A stretch of DNA of 60,000 bases from positions 312,001 through 372,000 of the forward strand of contig JBBHKE010003059.1 in the NCBI GenBank assembly GCA_037447655.1, in the 5' to 3' direction. Below are positions 40,900 through 51,815 of the stretch, piece after piece (positions within the stretch are counted from its first letter, which is position 1; each line of letters begins with the position of its first letter). The position numbers and the translations under genes were made by a program. This DNA is from Zygnema cylindricum. Its lineage: Eukaryota; Streptophyta; Zygnematophyceae; Zygnematales; Zygnemataceae. The notes under the pieces are model-generated. The model ran no database searches and had not been told where the DNA came from. It saw nothing but the letters and a program-made list of their open reading frames with translations.

Positions 40900-41770
40900 T
40901 CTTCATGGCCAAGGTCCTCTGTTTATGTTTAATGTCTATACCTAATTTCAAGTGTCTGTGTTTTGTGTTCAACTTCAATGTCAACTGTCCATGGTCCAAT
41001 GTCCCTTAGGTAACATCCAATGTGTAGTATTAAATTCTAATTTGAAATCTTCAATGGCTCGTGTGCAATTCCAAGATCCTTGCCCAATATCTTTTGTCTA
41101 ATGTTCAATATTTTTTCTTCAATGTCCAACGTTAGATGTCCAATTCAGTGACCAATTTCCAATGTCCGATGTTCAATGTCCAATTTCCAACTGCCATTTT
41201 GCAATGTTTATATGTCCAACGCCCACTTTTCATTGTCCATCATTCAATGTCCAATTGTCAATTTTTCAGCCTTATATGCATTTGCTATGAAATATCTATT
41301 GTTCAATGTCTAATGTGTGATTTTATATCCAATATTTAATAATGAATGTATAATGTCCAATGCTCCTTGTCCTACATCAAATTTTATGTCCAATTTTGTA
41401 CTTCGAATGTCCAAGGTTCAATATTCAATGTCTAATGTTAAATGACTAACTATCCAATTTTCATTGTGTAACATGCAATATATGATGTCTAATGTCCAGG
41501 TTCAACGTCTTATATCCAATTTTATATATAATTTCGACTTCCAATGTCCATTTGCAACTTTCATTTTCCATCGCCTGAACCGTATCATAATTCTGGCCAC
41601 GTTCGTAACTTGCCACGTGTTCAAATTAACAAAAGATGCCCTTAAAAATCAAAGCATACGATAAAACCTATTTTCCCCGCAGTTTAACGTGGCTCAACGT
41701 ATTTGAGGCAATGATCTCCAAAGCTTGAACGAATAAAGATTTATTTTAGGAGAGCAAATGACGTTCTCAA
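40900..41770. repeat. Inverted array and flank (copy of 33175-34150)
   Basis: Reverse complement of the array region, including CCAATGTCC-type units, the CGTTCGTAACTTGCCACGTG segment and the GCAATGATCTCCAA segment. It ends at 41777, where a copia LTR begins. Confidence 0.75.
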
Positions 41771-42345
41771 ATATTTTTGTTAGGATTACAATGCGGGATA
41801 TTGGTTCAGTTTTAGTGTGGGTCAGTTTTTTGTCGCGCGTCACGTCGCGCATTATGTTTCGTTTCATTAGTACTTTTGTACTTTTCAGTTTCGTTTGATT
41901 AAGAGTGAACGGTTTCGTCTTTTTTATACGGGACTTCTAGTACTTTCGGTTCGTGCGTACGTCTAGCAGTTTCGTTAGATTACGTTGTACTTTAAGTTAC
42001 CATACTTCTAGATATTTCGTTTCGTGTAGTTTCAATTTGTATCATACTTTATTTTCGTCCAAGTACATGTGACGTTTCTAGAATTAGATTTCTATATGTA
42101 ATCTGGCGAATGAGTTAAAATGCCAACTAGTGAGGAATTAAGTCTAACCTAAAGAGAAATCAATGTAGAGTTAATGTATGAGAATTTATGTGAGTTTCCT
42201 CTTCTGCATTATGTGATGTCTCTATCTATGTTTATGGGGATTTAATTTATGAGAGCTGGTTGATATTTGATGTGAGTTAAATTTGCTTCCGCATTATAAT
42301 TTGTCAATTTTTGCGCATTCCGATTGTTTTTTCGATCCTTTCGAT

Positions 42346-42357
42346 TGGTATCTGAGC
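42346..42357 (+). promoter_or_regulatory. Copia primer binding site
   Basis: TGGTATCTGAGC, one base from the initiator-Met tRNA consensus TGGTATCAGAGC, 37 bp before the Gag ATG at 42394. Confidence 0.75.
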
Positions 42358-42393
42358 TTGTTAACTCCACATTGAGGATCTAGTGAGTTAGGT

Positions 42394-43786
42394 ATGGGAG
42401 GGAAGAAAAAGAAGAACAAACCCTCTCCATCCGGACCGAGGATGCCTATGGGGACCTTGGGAACTTTGCCGACACCCAAGCCATCTTTTCGGGGTCCGAG
42501 CAAATGAGAATTCAGTTTCGGTGAAGGAATTACGCCAAAATCTGAGGAGTCATTGCCAGCTAAACCCGTCGGATTTGATCAACCTAAAGAGAAGGAAAGT
42601 TATGACATTTGGTTAGATAGAGACATTTATAAGGAGTGGGAGAAATTTATGAAAGAAAAGGATAAAAAGGTGAAAAATGAAAATGTTTCGGTGAAAGAGG
42701 AATTGGAGGGCAGCTCTAGCTCTAGTTTTAGTAGCAGCTCAGATAATTCGGATGATGATGATAAAAAATATAAGAAAAAGAAAAAGAAACTGATAGAAGA
42801 GGATTTTGATTTTAATTGTGAGTTGGAAGGAGAAGAAGATTTTCGAATGGGAGGAAAGCCGGTTCTCTTTGATGGATCAAACTACGCTATTTGGAAGAAG
42901 AACATGAGAGCGAGTCTCATCTTGAAGAAGTTATGGAAGATCGTCAACGGCAAGGAGAAAATGCCAAAAGATCCCAAGGCGCAAAATTTGTGGATATTAA
43001 AAGATATGGCGGCCATGAATGGATTGATTCAAAGTTGTACCGGATCGGTCCATAATTATTTTCTTATTCATGATACCGCACATAAATGTCGGCAAGCGTT
43101 AGAAAATCATTTTGAGAAAGGAGTCAAAGATAAGGCAAATTATGTGTTCAAGGATTTCATTAAGTTTAAGTTTAAGCATAATGAGTCAATAGATGATGGA
43201 GTCAAAAGATTTTATATATTGTTGGAGCAATTGAGTTGTCTTAGTAAAATTGTACCCGAAAATGAAAAGTTACAAGTGTTCTTAGAGGGATTGCCCGAAA
43301 GATATTCTACGTCTAGTGAAATAATTCAATCTAAACGGAAGGCTACACTTGAGCATGCGGTGAATTATTTGAAGTCCATTGAGAAGTATAGAGAGAGTGT
43401 AGGTAGAGGTTTTGAAAGTAGTGGAATCCATAATGTAAATACTTCGGATTCCCCGGATCTACATTTGTTCCGAGGAAGAGGGGGTATTAGAGGAAATTTT
43501 AGAGGAAGAGGTAGAGGAAGAAGTCAAAATGTTGGATTTAGTAGGAGTGAATTTGATAAATCTAACGCCTCTAACGTGACTTGTTTCAAATGTGATAAGA
43601 TTGGGCATTTTGCAGCCGAGTGCCCGGATAAGGAGTAGAAGTGCAATATTTGCCATAAGTGGGGGCATGTGAGTTCACAATGTTACCAACGAGAAGGCGA
43701 AAATTCTTCGTTTTATGACAATCGAGGAAATGGACGAGGACGTGGCCGAGGACGCGGACGCAGTCATGGCCAATTAAGAGGATCCG
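42394..43786 (+). pseudogene. Copia Gag with two zinc knuckles
   Basis: Frame from the ATG at 42394 (MGGKKKKNKPSPSGPR) with a TGA near 42505, then open from 42508 to a TAG at 43636. It contains a serine/aspartate/lysine-rich N-terminal stretch, KPVLFDGSNYAIWKKNMRA, the helical UBN2-like core, an RGRGGIRGNFRGRGRGR region and the zinc knuckle CFKCDKIGHFAAEC. Immediately after the TAG, in the same frame, is a second knuckle CNICHKWGHVSSQC and another RGRGRGRGR region up to the gap. Gag coats element RNA. The TAG lies between the two knuckles. Confidence 0.8.
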
Positions 43787-44693
43787 NNNNNNNNNNNNNN
43801 NNNNNNNNNNNNNNNNNNNNNNNNNNNNNNNNNNNNNNNNNNNNNNNNNNNNNNNNNNNNNNNNNNNNNNNNNNNNNNNNNNNNNNNNNNNNNNNNNNNN
43901 NNNNNNNNNNNNNNNNNNNNNNNNNNNNNNNNNNNNNNNNNNNNNNNNNNNNNNNNNNNNNNNNNNNNNNNNNNNNNNNNNNNNNNNNNNNNNNNNNNNN
44001 NNNNNNNNNNNNNNNNNNNNNNNNNNNNNNNNNNNNNNNNNNNNNNNNNNNNNNNNNNNNNNNNNNNNNNNNNNNNNNNNNNNNNNNNNNNNNNNNNNNN
44101 NNNNNNNNNNNNNNNNNNNNNNNNNNNNNNNNNNNNNNNNNNNNNNNNNNNNNNNNNNNNNNNNNNNNNNNNNNNNNNNNNNNNNNNNNNNNNNNNNNNN
44201 NNNNNNNNNNNNNNNNNNNNNNNNNNNNNNNNNNNNNNNNNNNNNNNNNNNNNNNNNNNNNNNNNNNNNNNNNNNNNNNNNNNNNNNNNNNNNNNNNNNN
44301 NNNNNNNNNNNNNNNNNNNNNNNNNNNNNNNNNNNNNNNNNNNNNNNNNNNNNNNNNNNNNNNNNNNNNNNNNNNNNNNNNNNNNNNNNNNNNNNNNNNN
44401 NNNNNNNNNNNNNNNNNNNNNNNNNNNNNNNNNNNNNNNNNNNNNNNNNNNNNNNNNNNNNNNNNNNNNNNNNNNNNNNNNNNNNNNNNNNNNNNNNNNN
44501 NNNNNNNNNNNNNNNNNNNNNNNNNNNNNNNNNNNNNNNNNNNNNNNNNNNNNNNNNNNNNNNNNNNNNNNNNNNNNNNNNNNNNNNNNNNNNNNNNNNN
44601 NNNNNNNNNNNNNNNNNNNNNNNNNNNNNNNNNNNNNNNNNNNNNNNNNNNNNNNNNNNNNNNNNNNNNNNNNNNNNNNNNNNNNNNNNNNNN
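43787..44693. other. Assembly gap (907 N)
   Basis: Run of undetermined bases inside the copia element. Nothing can be said about its content. Confidence 1.
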
Positions 44694-44760
44694 TGATAAG
44701 GTAGTTAGTCGCCACGCGAGATCAGACGATAAAGGAAACGGAACGACATTAGAAGGCTAG

Positions 44761-45250
44761 TCATGTCCTCTTCATCTAAAATATCTAACGTAGGCATGTC
44801 ATGACATCGTCACGCGGGCCTCGAGTGGTCCGACACAAAGATAGTGAAAGAAAGCAGCTTACAATATAGGACAAAACAAAAAGGGCATTTCATGTAAGCA
44901 TGATGTGATTCCCGCACAAGGGTACATTGGCTATAAAACTTTGCAATAAAACCTTAAATCGCGACTAAAATGCCACATGAAAAGTTTCACACGGATACAC
45001 TTAGCAATGAACGCGCAAGTAATAAAACTTATACACCGTCGACATGTGCAGCGGTTATGAACGCTTTGGATTTGACGACTGTAAACATCTGCGGTTGCCA
45101 GAGCCTTGTTTGACGGCTGTAAACACATATTCAAAATAATGAACGCGCAAGTAACGATTCACATAGGCACACTTTGAAAAGTACACCGTAAAATCAGCGC
45201 TAAATTCCAAAATAACGTTTCAAAATATCGGTTACATGGGAACACGCCCT
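44761..45250. other. Intergenic, no gene seen
   Basis: Contains a partial internal duplication: AATGAACGCGCAAGTAA occurs at about 45006 and 45140, and a GACGxCTGTAAACA word twice between them. No coding signal. Confidence 0.6.
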
Positions 45251-45664
45251 TAGTGTAGTACGAATGTACTTTACGGGAAAAACAAAACAGGATATAACAT
45301 TCGACGAAAGAAAGTGATAGAAACACAGCCTGGTGAGCTCCGGGCGCACTGCTACAGTACTGTACGGATGCAATCTATAAAATCTACTTCTCCTGTACTG
45401 ATCGGAAGATTACAGCAAGGCAAAGGAAATAGCAGACTAGAGCGCACCGCTGATTGATGGAATAGTAGAGTTGTGAGTAGTACAGTACCGCACACCGTGT
45501 ATCGCTGTTAGTGTTGATAACTTTTTTGCCACTTAAAGCATCTTTTCTCTGTACACACCTGTCCGATATTCAATTTGAGACCGCCAATCGGAAGCTGAGA
45601 AACTTACTTTTCAATCGCAACCGTCAGATTTATAATCGAACATGTGTGTACGGAAAAAATGTTT
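45251..45664. repeat. Inverted copy of 32030-32456 with truncated MITE copy C
   Basis: Reverse complement of the foldback loop segment (CAAAACAGGATATAACATTC, GATGCAATCTATAAAATCTA), followed by the MITE at 45525-45664. The MITE loses its second terminal repeat at about 45664. Confidence 0.75.
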
Positions 45665-45899
45665 AAAATTGACTTAAAAAAAGTAAAAGGTAACATGTTA
45701 GAGAAATTTTAGATGGAGAAATCGAATTGTTGTGCCACTCTAATAGATTTAATAAAGAATTCCGAAGGGTACTCATAAAGGATTTAATCCTTAGTCTTAC
45801 TGGTCCATAGTAGTCGTAGATCATATCCATTTGTCGTAGAAGATGCCGATACCTACGTGCGGTGTTATGCGTCACTAAAAAGGTCACAGAAAAAAATGT

Positions 45900-46555
45900 C
45901 ATCTAATTGCAGACACACGAAATATTTTACGCACCCCATAATCAAAAAGCTAAAGAGAGAGCGATATTTAATCAGAAGGCTCGAGTCACCGCCCAAAGCC
46001 CCAAATGGATCTTTTGGTGGATTACGCCAAATACGCCACTAATTGACACTTGGCAACATCAAAGAAGATATCGAAACCAAAAAGGAACAAATCCATTGTG
46101 TTGTTTAGGGAAAAAACAACGTCCGTATTGGTGTCGTATAGAAGCCGTGCAAAAGGTACAACGGCTTATGTATTTTTTTAAACCTTAGTGATATACTGTA
46201 TAGTCATCCTATAAGGAGAGGGTAGTCATCCTATAAGGGGAGGGTGTAGTACAAAGGGTCCATGAGTAAGTAGTTCATGACTTAGGCAATTTTAATGGAT
46301 TTTTGAAGTTCAATCTCTTAGAGGCCATCCGTGTAAAAACACTTCACTTTGATCATCAATAATTAACCGCTCATTTGAGCAATTTCAGTGATTTCTTTTG
46401 CGACGGCTCGAAGAGTCTTGCCTACAAAGGGGAGAAGCTGTTCTGTGTTGTTACGTGCCAAGGTGGCATTTATTATTTTGTGGACTATAGTGGGTAGAAC
46501 CTATCCTTGAGGCTTAATCTAAGTACTGCATCTGTGGGACTATAGAGTCCACAAA
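45900..46555 (+). repeat. Diverged copia LTR, 3' portion
   Basis: Shares with the LTRs at 15657 and 23898 the blocks CCGCTCATTTGAGCAATTTCA, GAAGAGTCTTGCC and GTGCCAAGGTGGCATTTATT in the same order, but is more diverged. It contains a 22-bp duplication (TAGTCATCCTATAAGG twice, 46200-46240). The ORF at 45907-46188 falls in its U3-like part and has no recognisable domain. Confidence 0.55.
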
Positions 46556-47049
46556 ACTTCAATAACAACATGAAAAAAAAGTGTTATGGAATAACTTTTT
46601 GATTTTTGCATAAATTTTGGTTGACTCACGTCCACTTTGTTTGAATATACATATCATCTGCAAATTTTGAGAATTCTTGTGGCTCTACATCATAACAAGT
46701 ATCCTCTCATCTAGCGTGTCGCGACTCTTTGATTTTTATAGTTGAGAACTTAACTATTCGAGGTGGGTTGGCGATTACAAGAAAAGCTCAAGCAAATGCC
46801 TTGCCTATGAATATTTAACTTTTATTGTCACCTCTAATTTTTTTTTGAGAATATTGACAAGATTCTCTATTATCCTTTATTTACAATATGGTGTTAAAGT
46901 CAAGGGGCAATAGGAAGGCACTCCAAATTGACAACACCGTGAAGAAGTGTGTTGGAGATTTCTTCACTTTGGAATCTATTGCTATTTGAGTATTTTTTAG
47001 GTTTGCATTAGGATAGAAAAAGAGCTGAGGCGGTCTGCATCTAACTCCC
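46556..47049. other. Intergenic, no gene seen
   Basis: AT-rich sequence between two LTR remnants, with no domain-bearing frame on either strand. Confidence 0.5.
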
Positions 47050-48150
47050 TTCTCTAAGCCCCCACACTTGTTGTAGTCACTGAAGGCTGGGTATGGTGAT
47101 AAAGCCATGGCCGCCTAAAGCTTTCTAGCAGACAAGAGGCATAAAATAGACGGGTTTACCAAAAGTATCGACGGACCTAGGAATTGATCCAGGTACCTAC
47201 CGACCGTCAACGTGGTCGTTAGCTTTGACCGTTACGTCTAAGACATATGTTAAGATATATTGTGTTTGATAAATATATAAAAAGTAACACGTAGACTAAT
47301 TCATTTAACGAGAAATGGATATGTAGTGCATAGATACAGTTCTGTATAGTACAGAATACGATTGGTGACGAAAAGGATACCGCGGATTTGTTTCGATAGC
47401 GAAACAAATATCGCGCATATAATTTCGACGGCTACAATTGAAATCGAATTCTAATCGGACGGCCGCGATATATGACAAGATCGCGGAATGGGTTTTTGGC
47501 GGTTTACAGTCACCGCCACGTCATTTGACACGTGGAACAACCACATTGGCTTGCGGCATCCAGGGGATAATAAGAACAAGTCAGCATATGGCATGTGTCG
47601 ACTTTTTGGCCATGTAGTACGATGGCCGTACAAAAGGTACACCGGCACCTGTACCTTTATGTACTTTATAGTATTGCGATTAGGTTGTACCTCAGTACTA
47701 GGGAGTTTAGAGAGGGGGTTTTAAGACTTAGATTATTTTGGGTAGGTAAGAGCCTCTCCCAGAGAGCATCTTATATAAAAGGCAAACTTTGGCCATCCAT
47801 AACTATAAATTTACTATGCCATTTTCAGTGATTATTTTTGTTGCAAACTCAAGGGAGTCCAAGCTACACAAGGGTGTAGTCGGTCAGAGTTTTTTCCCTC
47901 CTGGGTGGTTGCATTCCTTAGGGAAAGTCAAAGTGGGTGATTGTTTCCAAATCTCATATTCTAACTTTGCATTATGTGGTGGAACTGAGCACACAGAAAG
48001 TTTTATTACACAGGGGTGAAGCTTTAATAGGGTTCTAATTGTCAAGGGGTCAATCATTTGGGTTTATATAAACTTGGAGTCGGCACTATTTAGATTAACT
48101 TTTTTTGATATGCGAATTCTGTGTGGCAATGGAGCCCAAAGAATTTTAGA
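47050..48150 (+). repeat. Diverged copia LTR
   Basis: Related to the LTR at 23898: GCATGTGTCGACTTTTTGGCC, TTTATGTACTTTATAGT, AACTCAAGGGAGTCC and GGTGTAGTCGGTCAGAGTT occur in order. It ends near 48150 with CAATGGAGCCCAAAGAATTTTAG, the equivalent of the LTR-embedded Gag start in the other copies. No Gag follows. It carries the antisense tRNA-like module at 47165-47242. Confidence 0.6.
47165..47242 (-). other. Antisense tRNA-like module in diverged copia LTR
   Basis: On the minus strand: TTAGACGTAACGGTCAAAGC (A-box-like), then CGGTAGGTACCTGGATCAAT with the B-box-like GGATCAATTCC (47180-47190 on the plus strand). It clearly matches CGGTAGGTACAAGGATCAAA of the module at 16411. Same position and opposite orientation relative to its LTR. 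Confidence 0.5.
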
Positions 48151-48238
48151 ATCCACACTCGTGTTTTAGGCTTCAAGGTGGTTGTTCAGTGCGCCACCAC
48201 TTGCCGTATAAATATTGTAGAAGATGCTTACTAACGCA

Positions 48239-48275
48239 TCGGTCGGGTAGCTCAATTGGTAAAGATTTTTGAATT
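48239..48275 (+). other. tRNA 5'-half-like sequence
   Basis: GGTCGGGTAGCTCAATTGGTAAAG matches the D-arm/A-box region of tRNAs (TAGCTCAGTTGGTAGAG). No B box or acceptor partner is found downstream, so it is a tRNA pseudogene piece or the head of a tRNA-derived SINE. Confidence 0.35.
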
Positions 48276-49160
48276 AAATACTTAGGTGAATCTATTTCAA
48301 AAGTAAATACTTTGGCTCTAATACGAATGACAATCCAAAAGTATGGTTGATAGAGTGATGTGTGGTTGGCTATTCATTATGATCGATTTTGTTGTTAGTG
48401 ATGCAAAATCGGTGGGCGGAGGTTTTGCAATCAGTCAAAATTTGTTATAACAACGTGTAGTTCTATGGCATTTCGATTGTTACTAGAAGAAAAAAGGTTC
48501 AAAAGAGGATTAATGGGAATTTGGTGTAGGAAATTTAAGACCGCGATGCGTCAAAGGGAAATCTGATTTGATAAATAAACCGATTTTTATTAAGGATGGC
48601 ATGCAACACAATAATGTCACAGTTTTTCGTAATACTCTATATGCTTTAAACATTGAAATTGGTATGTTCTGAACAAAAATTCCTTTAACGACTTTTGCAC
48701 CTCATTTTCTGTCTTAATTGGTAAGAATTTTGTAACATGCCTCATTTCCAAACATACCAAAGATTTTTGTAGCATGCCTCAATTCTAAATATACCAAAGT
48801 GGGACTTCTCATGTTTTTGCCATGCCATGCTTCAAATGGTGTTTGTAAACACCAACCGCTACGTGTTTTTAAGTACAACCCATATTCTTTTTCGCCATTA
48901 TTTTTTGAACGTTGGTCAACGTAAAACATCTATATTGTAAACCTCTTAAGTACCCATTTACAAACAGGTTCAATCCTACATTAGTGCTGCATTTTTTTTT
49001 TAATATGCTCATATGAATTCTATGATTATCCTAATCGTATTCACTTTGTGATTCAGTAAAAGGCAACTTTTGTTGAGCATAAATGTGATATATCTGCTTG
49101 CCGAGCACGCACTAGCTTGAATGATTGTTTAAAACAAGGATATAATGAAAAATTAAAAAG
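48276..49160. other. AT-rich intergenic, no gene seen
   Basis: No domain-bearing frame. Around 48720-48800 a short phrase is repeated with changes (GTAACATGCCTCATTTCCAAA and GTAGCATGCCTCAATTCTAAA). Confidence 0.5.
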
Positions 49161-49164
49161 TTCA

Positions 49165-49665
49165 AGAAAATTGGTAAAAATATATAGATCAGGTTTGTTA
49201 GATACGGATGCCCTATCAATGGAACTGTAATTAAAGGTGAAAACTTTGACAGAGTATTTTGTTGTTACGATGAAAAATATCATTCTTTAAACTACAACGC
49301 TTATCGTTACTTATGTTAAAGTGTTTTTTTTCCTACGTAAAACATTTTTTCTTCGTGCATAATTGTCAAATTTCAATGAGGGACAACCAATAGGGAAGCA
49401 AGAACCTAGCCTCCAATACCGACAATAGGATTGTCCATTCGACAAGGGTGCACGAAGAAAATATGTTAAAAATGCGTAAAAAAAAATTACACTACTATCT
49501 ATTAGCGGTGTATATAACACAAAGTTAAAAAAATATGTTAGAAATATATAGATCGGGGTTAATTAAGTATAGATGCCCTATCAATGGAACCTTTATTTAA
49601 GTTCTAAACATTTGACAAGGTACAATTTTGGTTCCATGAAAATGATCATTGTGAAAACTAGATAA
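49165..49665. repeat. Direct repeats flanking a diverged MITE
   Basis: Two similar segments of about 110 bp (49165-49280 and 49540-49650) share ATATATAGATC, GATGCCCTATCAATGGAAC and a TTTGACA-x-GGTA-like end. They flank an inverted-repeat unit at 49334-49483 whose ends (TACGTAAAACATTTTTTC ... GAAAATATGTTAAAAATGCGTA) resemble the 151-bp MITE. The outer direct repeats may be a local duplication or short LTRs. Confidence 0.45.
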
Positions 49666-50029
49666 CTTTTCTTCTCTTATGGAAAAATGTCTTTCCACCC
49701 AAATAAAACAAATGAGTAACCAGACGTCGATACTCTTGAACCGAAATAGTCGCCCCAATCCGCGACACTAATCTCAAATTATTCTTTTGAATAAAACTTG
49801 AAGTCCCAACGCATAGTACAACAAAGTACCTAAAAATAAGTTCAACGACCTCACTATAACCTTTTACCCTACAATATGTATTGACGACCTGAAAGGCCTC
49901 TAAAATATGAGGCCTCTTTCAACACCGAGTAACACGAGGCGTCCAATCACCTCCCTGTATGGAAGGTCAACTAACAATGAGAACAAATTTCGGTCTTCTA
50001 CTTTCCGCATAAGCACCAACCTAATATAT
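49666..50029. other. Intergenic, no gene seen
   Basis: No coding frame or repeat that I can assign. Confidence 0.5.
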
Positions 50030-50310
50030 TTTATCTTTGTGAAGTTTCATTCTTCAACAACTATTATGCTTGCATGATTTATTTTGGAATTTATTGAAAA
50101 AGGGATTTGTATTTCATATATAGTGAACTATAGGGATAATTTTTTTATTTTATTTTTACTTTTTTCTCTCCGATTTCATTTCTATTTGTTTGAAAATTTT
50201 CGGTATTGAATTTTTTATCTTTTACAAAATGGATTTAATTTCAAAAAAATTATCTATATGGTCGAGTTATAACTTTGTTATTGAACATGAAGTACACGGA
50301 TGTTTTTACA
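50030..50310 (-). other. 3' flank of protease copy 2 (shared with 39745-40010)
   Basis: Reverse complement matches the sequence downstream of the protease copy at 39163. It lies about 550 bp past the stop of the copy-2 frame. AT-rich, non-coding. Confidence 0.75.
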
Positions 50311-50856
50311 CAAATTGAGAATTACAAAGTATTTAAAGCTTGCTGTCAACAATGTCTGTCGTGCATATTTCAAAAATATAGACAATTTGAGAAAAGTATC
50401 TAATTCAAGCATCCAATTCCCAACTCCAAATTTAAACCGTTTTAATTCAAAAATTTTAGCTTCCACAATATTTTCATTGCTTTCATGTATAATTATTCAT
50501 TTAAGTTTCCATTTTGACTCAACTAAACATTCCACTTAACACTGTTAACCTTTTCCCTTCATACATCAGAACTGTCAATTTGGACATTATTTCTCTTCGT
50601 AAACAAGTATGTAAAAGAAAAGTAAAAAGCCATTTGAAAATCGTTCAAAAACACAAGGTGATGATATCTCATAGCGCTACGGATCTTGATCCTCCCACTT
50701 TATGAACATGAATGATTTTTCATGAAAAATCTGAAGAAACCCCCAACCTTTCCTACACTCTCTCACACTTCCCCACCCTCAACCTTACCCTCAATTTCTC
50801 ACTTTTCTACATCCACATGTAGCTCTATATAAAACCCTTCCACCTGTCGTAGTTGA

Positions 50857-51672
50857 TCATACACTGCAATAAGGTTCCACAAATTTTTTCAGTGGATATG
50901 TTGCTCTTGTTATTTGCGCGGAATTTGACGGACACCCGTTAACAACACGACCAGAGCAAGTATCCAAAATAATTCCTAAAGGATGTAAAATAGGTCCCCC
51001 GCCCATCCCTCCTACGGAAACTTCCTCGCAAAGAATGTTAGATGAAAGTCTATTGCAGCTAGTCACTTGAGCTTTATCCACAACATCCAAAGTGAGTGCA
51101 CTCCCACCACCCGTGATTCTGGGATAACCGTAATCTTTTCTCGGAAACATGGATGGATGAGAAGTATTCCACTGAATTTTTTTGGAAGTAAGTGGGCTAT
51201 CCAAATACAAAATGATAACGTCACTCCCTACTTTAAGAGATTCTTCGCATTTACTGTGTTGTTGATACCGAACATAAACACTGTCGTCACTCGCGTAGAC
51301 AACGAGCACACTGGAATCCGATGCTCCGTTTTGTCAAGCGGTAACTAGATACGTGCGTCGTGAACCGATATACCAAGCATTCGATACGGTGTTCTATACA
51401 CAATTGGCTGCTGTCATAACCACTCGTGACAAAAGTAACGTGCCGGAACACCTCGCGACCCAACCGCCATTATTTAAGACTCTTAAAGAGAGAAATCCGG
51501 AAGAAATGCTAGAATCTTCAAAGGTATTCACAACTACAGAAGAGGGAGTTCCCACATTGCATCCGAAATGTTCACTATGTTGTTTAATATTGCCCGTCTA
51601 GTTAGCATGGAGCGAATGTCGACCTCGGTTTGTCAAAACTAGTGTGGAGGGGATCCCGAGGGAGGGTATGGT
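50857..51672 (-). pseudogene. Trypsin-like serine protease pseudogene, copy 2
   Basis: Minus strand, homologous to 39370-39735 from 51672 to about 51350, then continuing into the part missing there. The histidine motif reads MTAANC in place of MTAAHC. After an in-frame TGA (about 51334) come VLVVYASDDSVYVRY and GSDVIILYLDSPL, the region of the catalytic aspartate. The serine region reads SVGGMGGGPIL, where S1 proteases have GDSGGP, so the serine is glycine. Two of three catalytic residues are thus replaced. The frame ends FVEPYCSV at 50857. A stop after NCV and small shifts occur. The N-terminus is cut off at 51672 by the gypsy LTR. Confidence 0.75.
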
Positions 51673-51815
51673 TGTAACAAGATCTCCTACCTTTTAGAAA
51701 ATCCCATTACTACAACCAATTTCAACCACACATTCCACACATTGGAAAATACACATTCATATTGGACATCACTCACATAAGGATAAACTTTAAATTAGAA
51801 AAAGCTTCAGTCCAC
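51673..51815 (-). repeat. Gypsy 3' LTR (recognisable part)
   Basis: Aligns with 59717-59860 over about 140 bp (ACCACACATTCCACACATTG, GACATCACTCACATAA). Beyond that the two diverge, so the full LTR length cannot be determined. Confidence 0.75.

Larger units (their letters stand above)
41778..44760 (+). mobile_element. Copia element, 5' part, followed by assembly gap
   Basis: Begins TGTTAGGATTACAATGCGGG, consistent with an LTR start. It carries a Met-type primer binding site TGGTATCTGAGC at 42346-42357, then a Gag frame. Pol would lie in the run of N and beyond; 44694-44760 is too short to assign. The LTR 3' end cannot be fixed exactly (just before 42346). Confidence 0.75.

Noticed and set aside
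46881-47108. 75-codon minus-strand frame
   Set aside because: Lies in LTR-derived sequence, with no recognisable domain or second copy.
48239-48310. Functional tRNA gene
   Set aside because: Only the A-box half is present; no B box, acceptor partner or anticodon arm can be folded.
50826-50834. Plus-strand TATATAAAA preceded by CT-rich sequence
   Set aside because: It looks like a promoter, but directly downstream is only the antisense of the protease pseudogene and no plus-strand gene, so I did not list it as a promoter.
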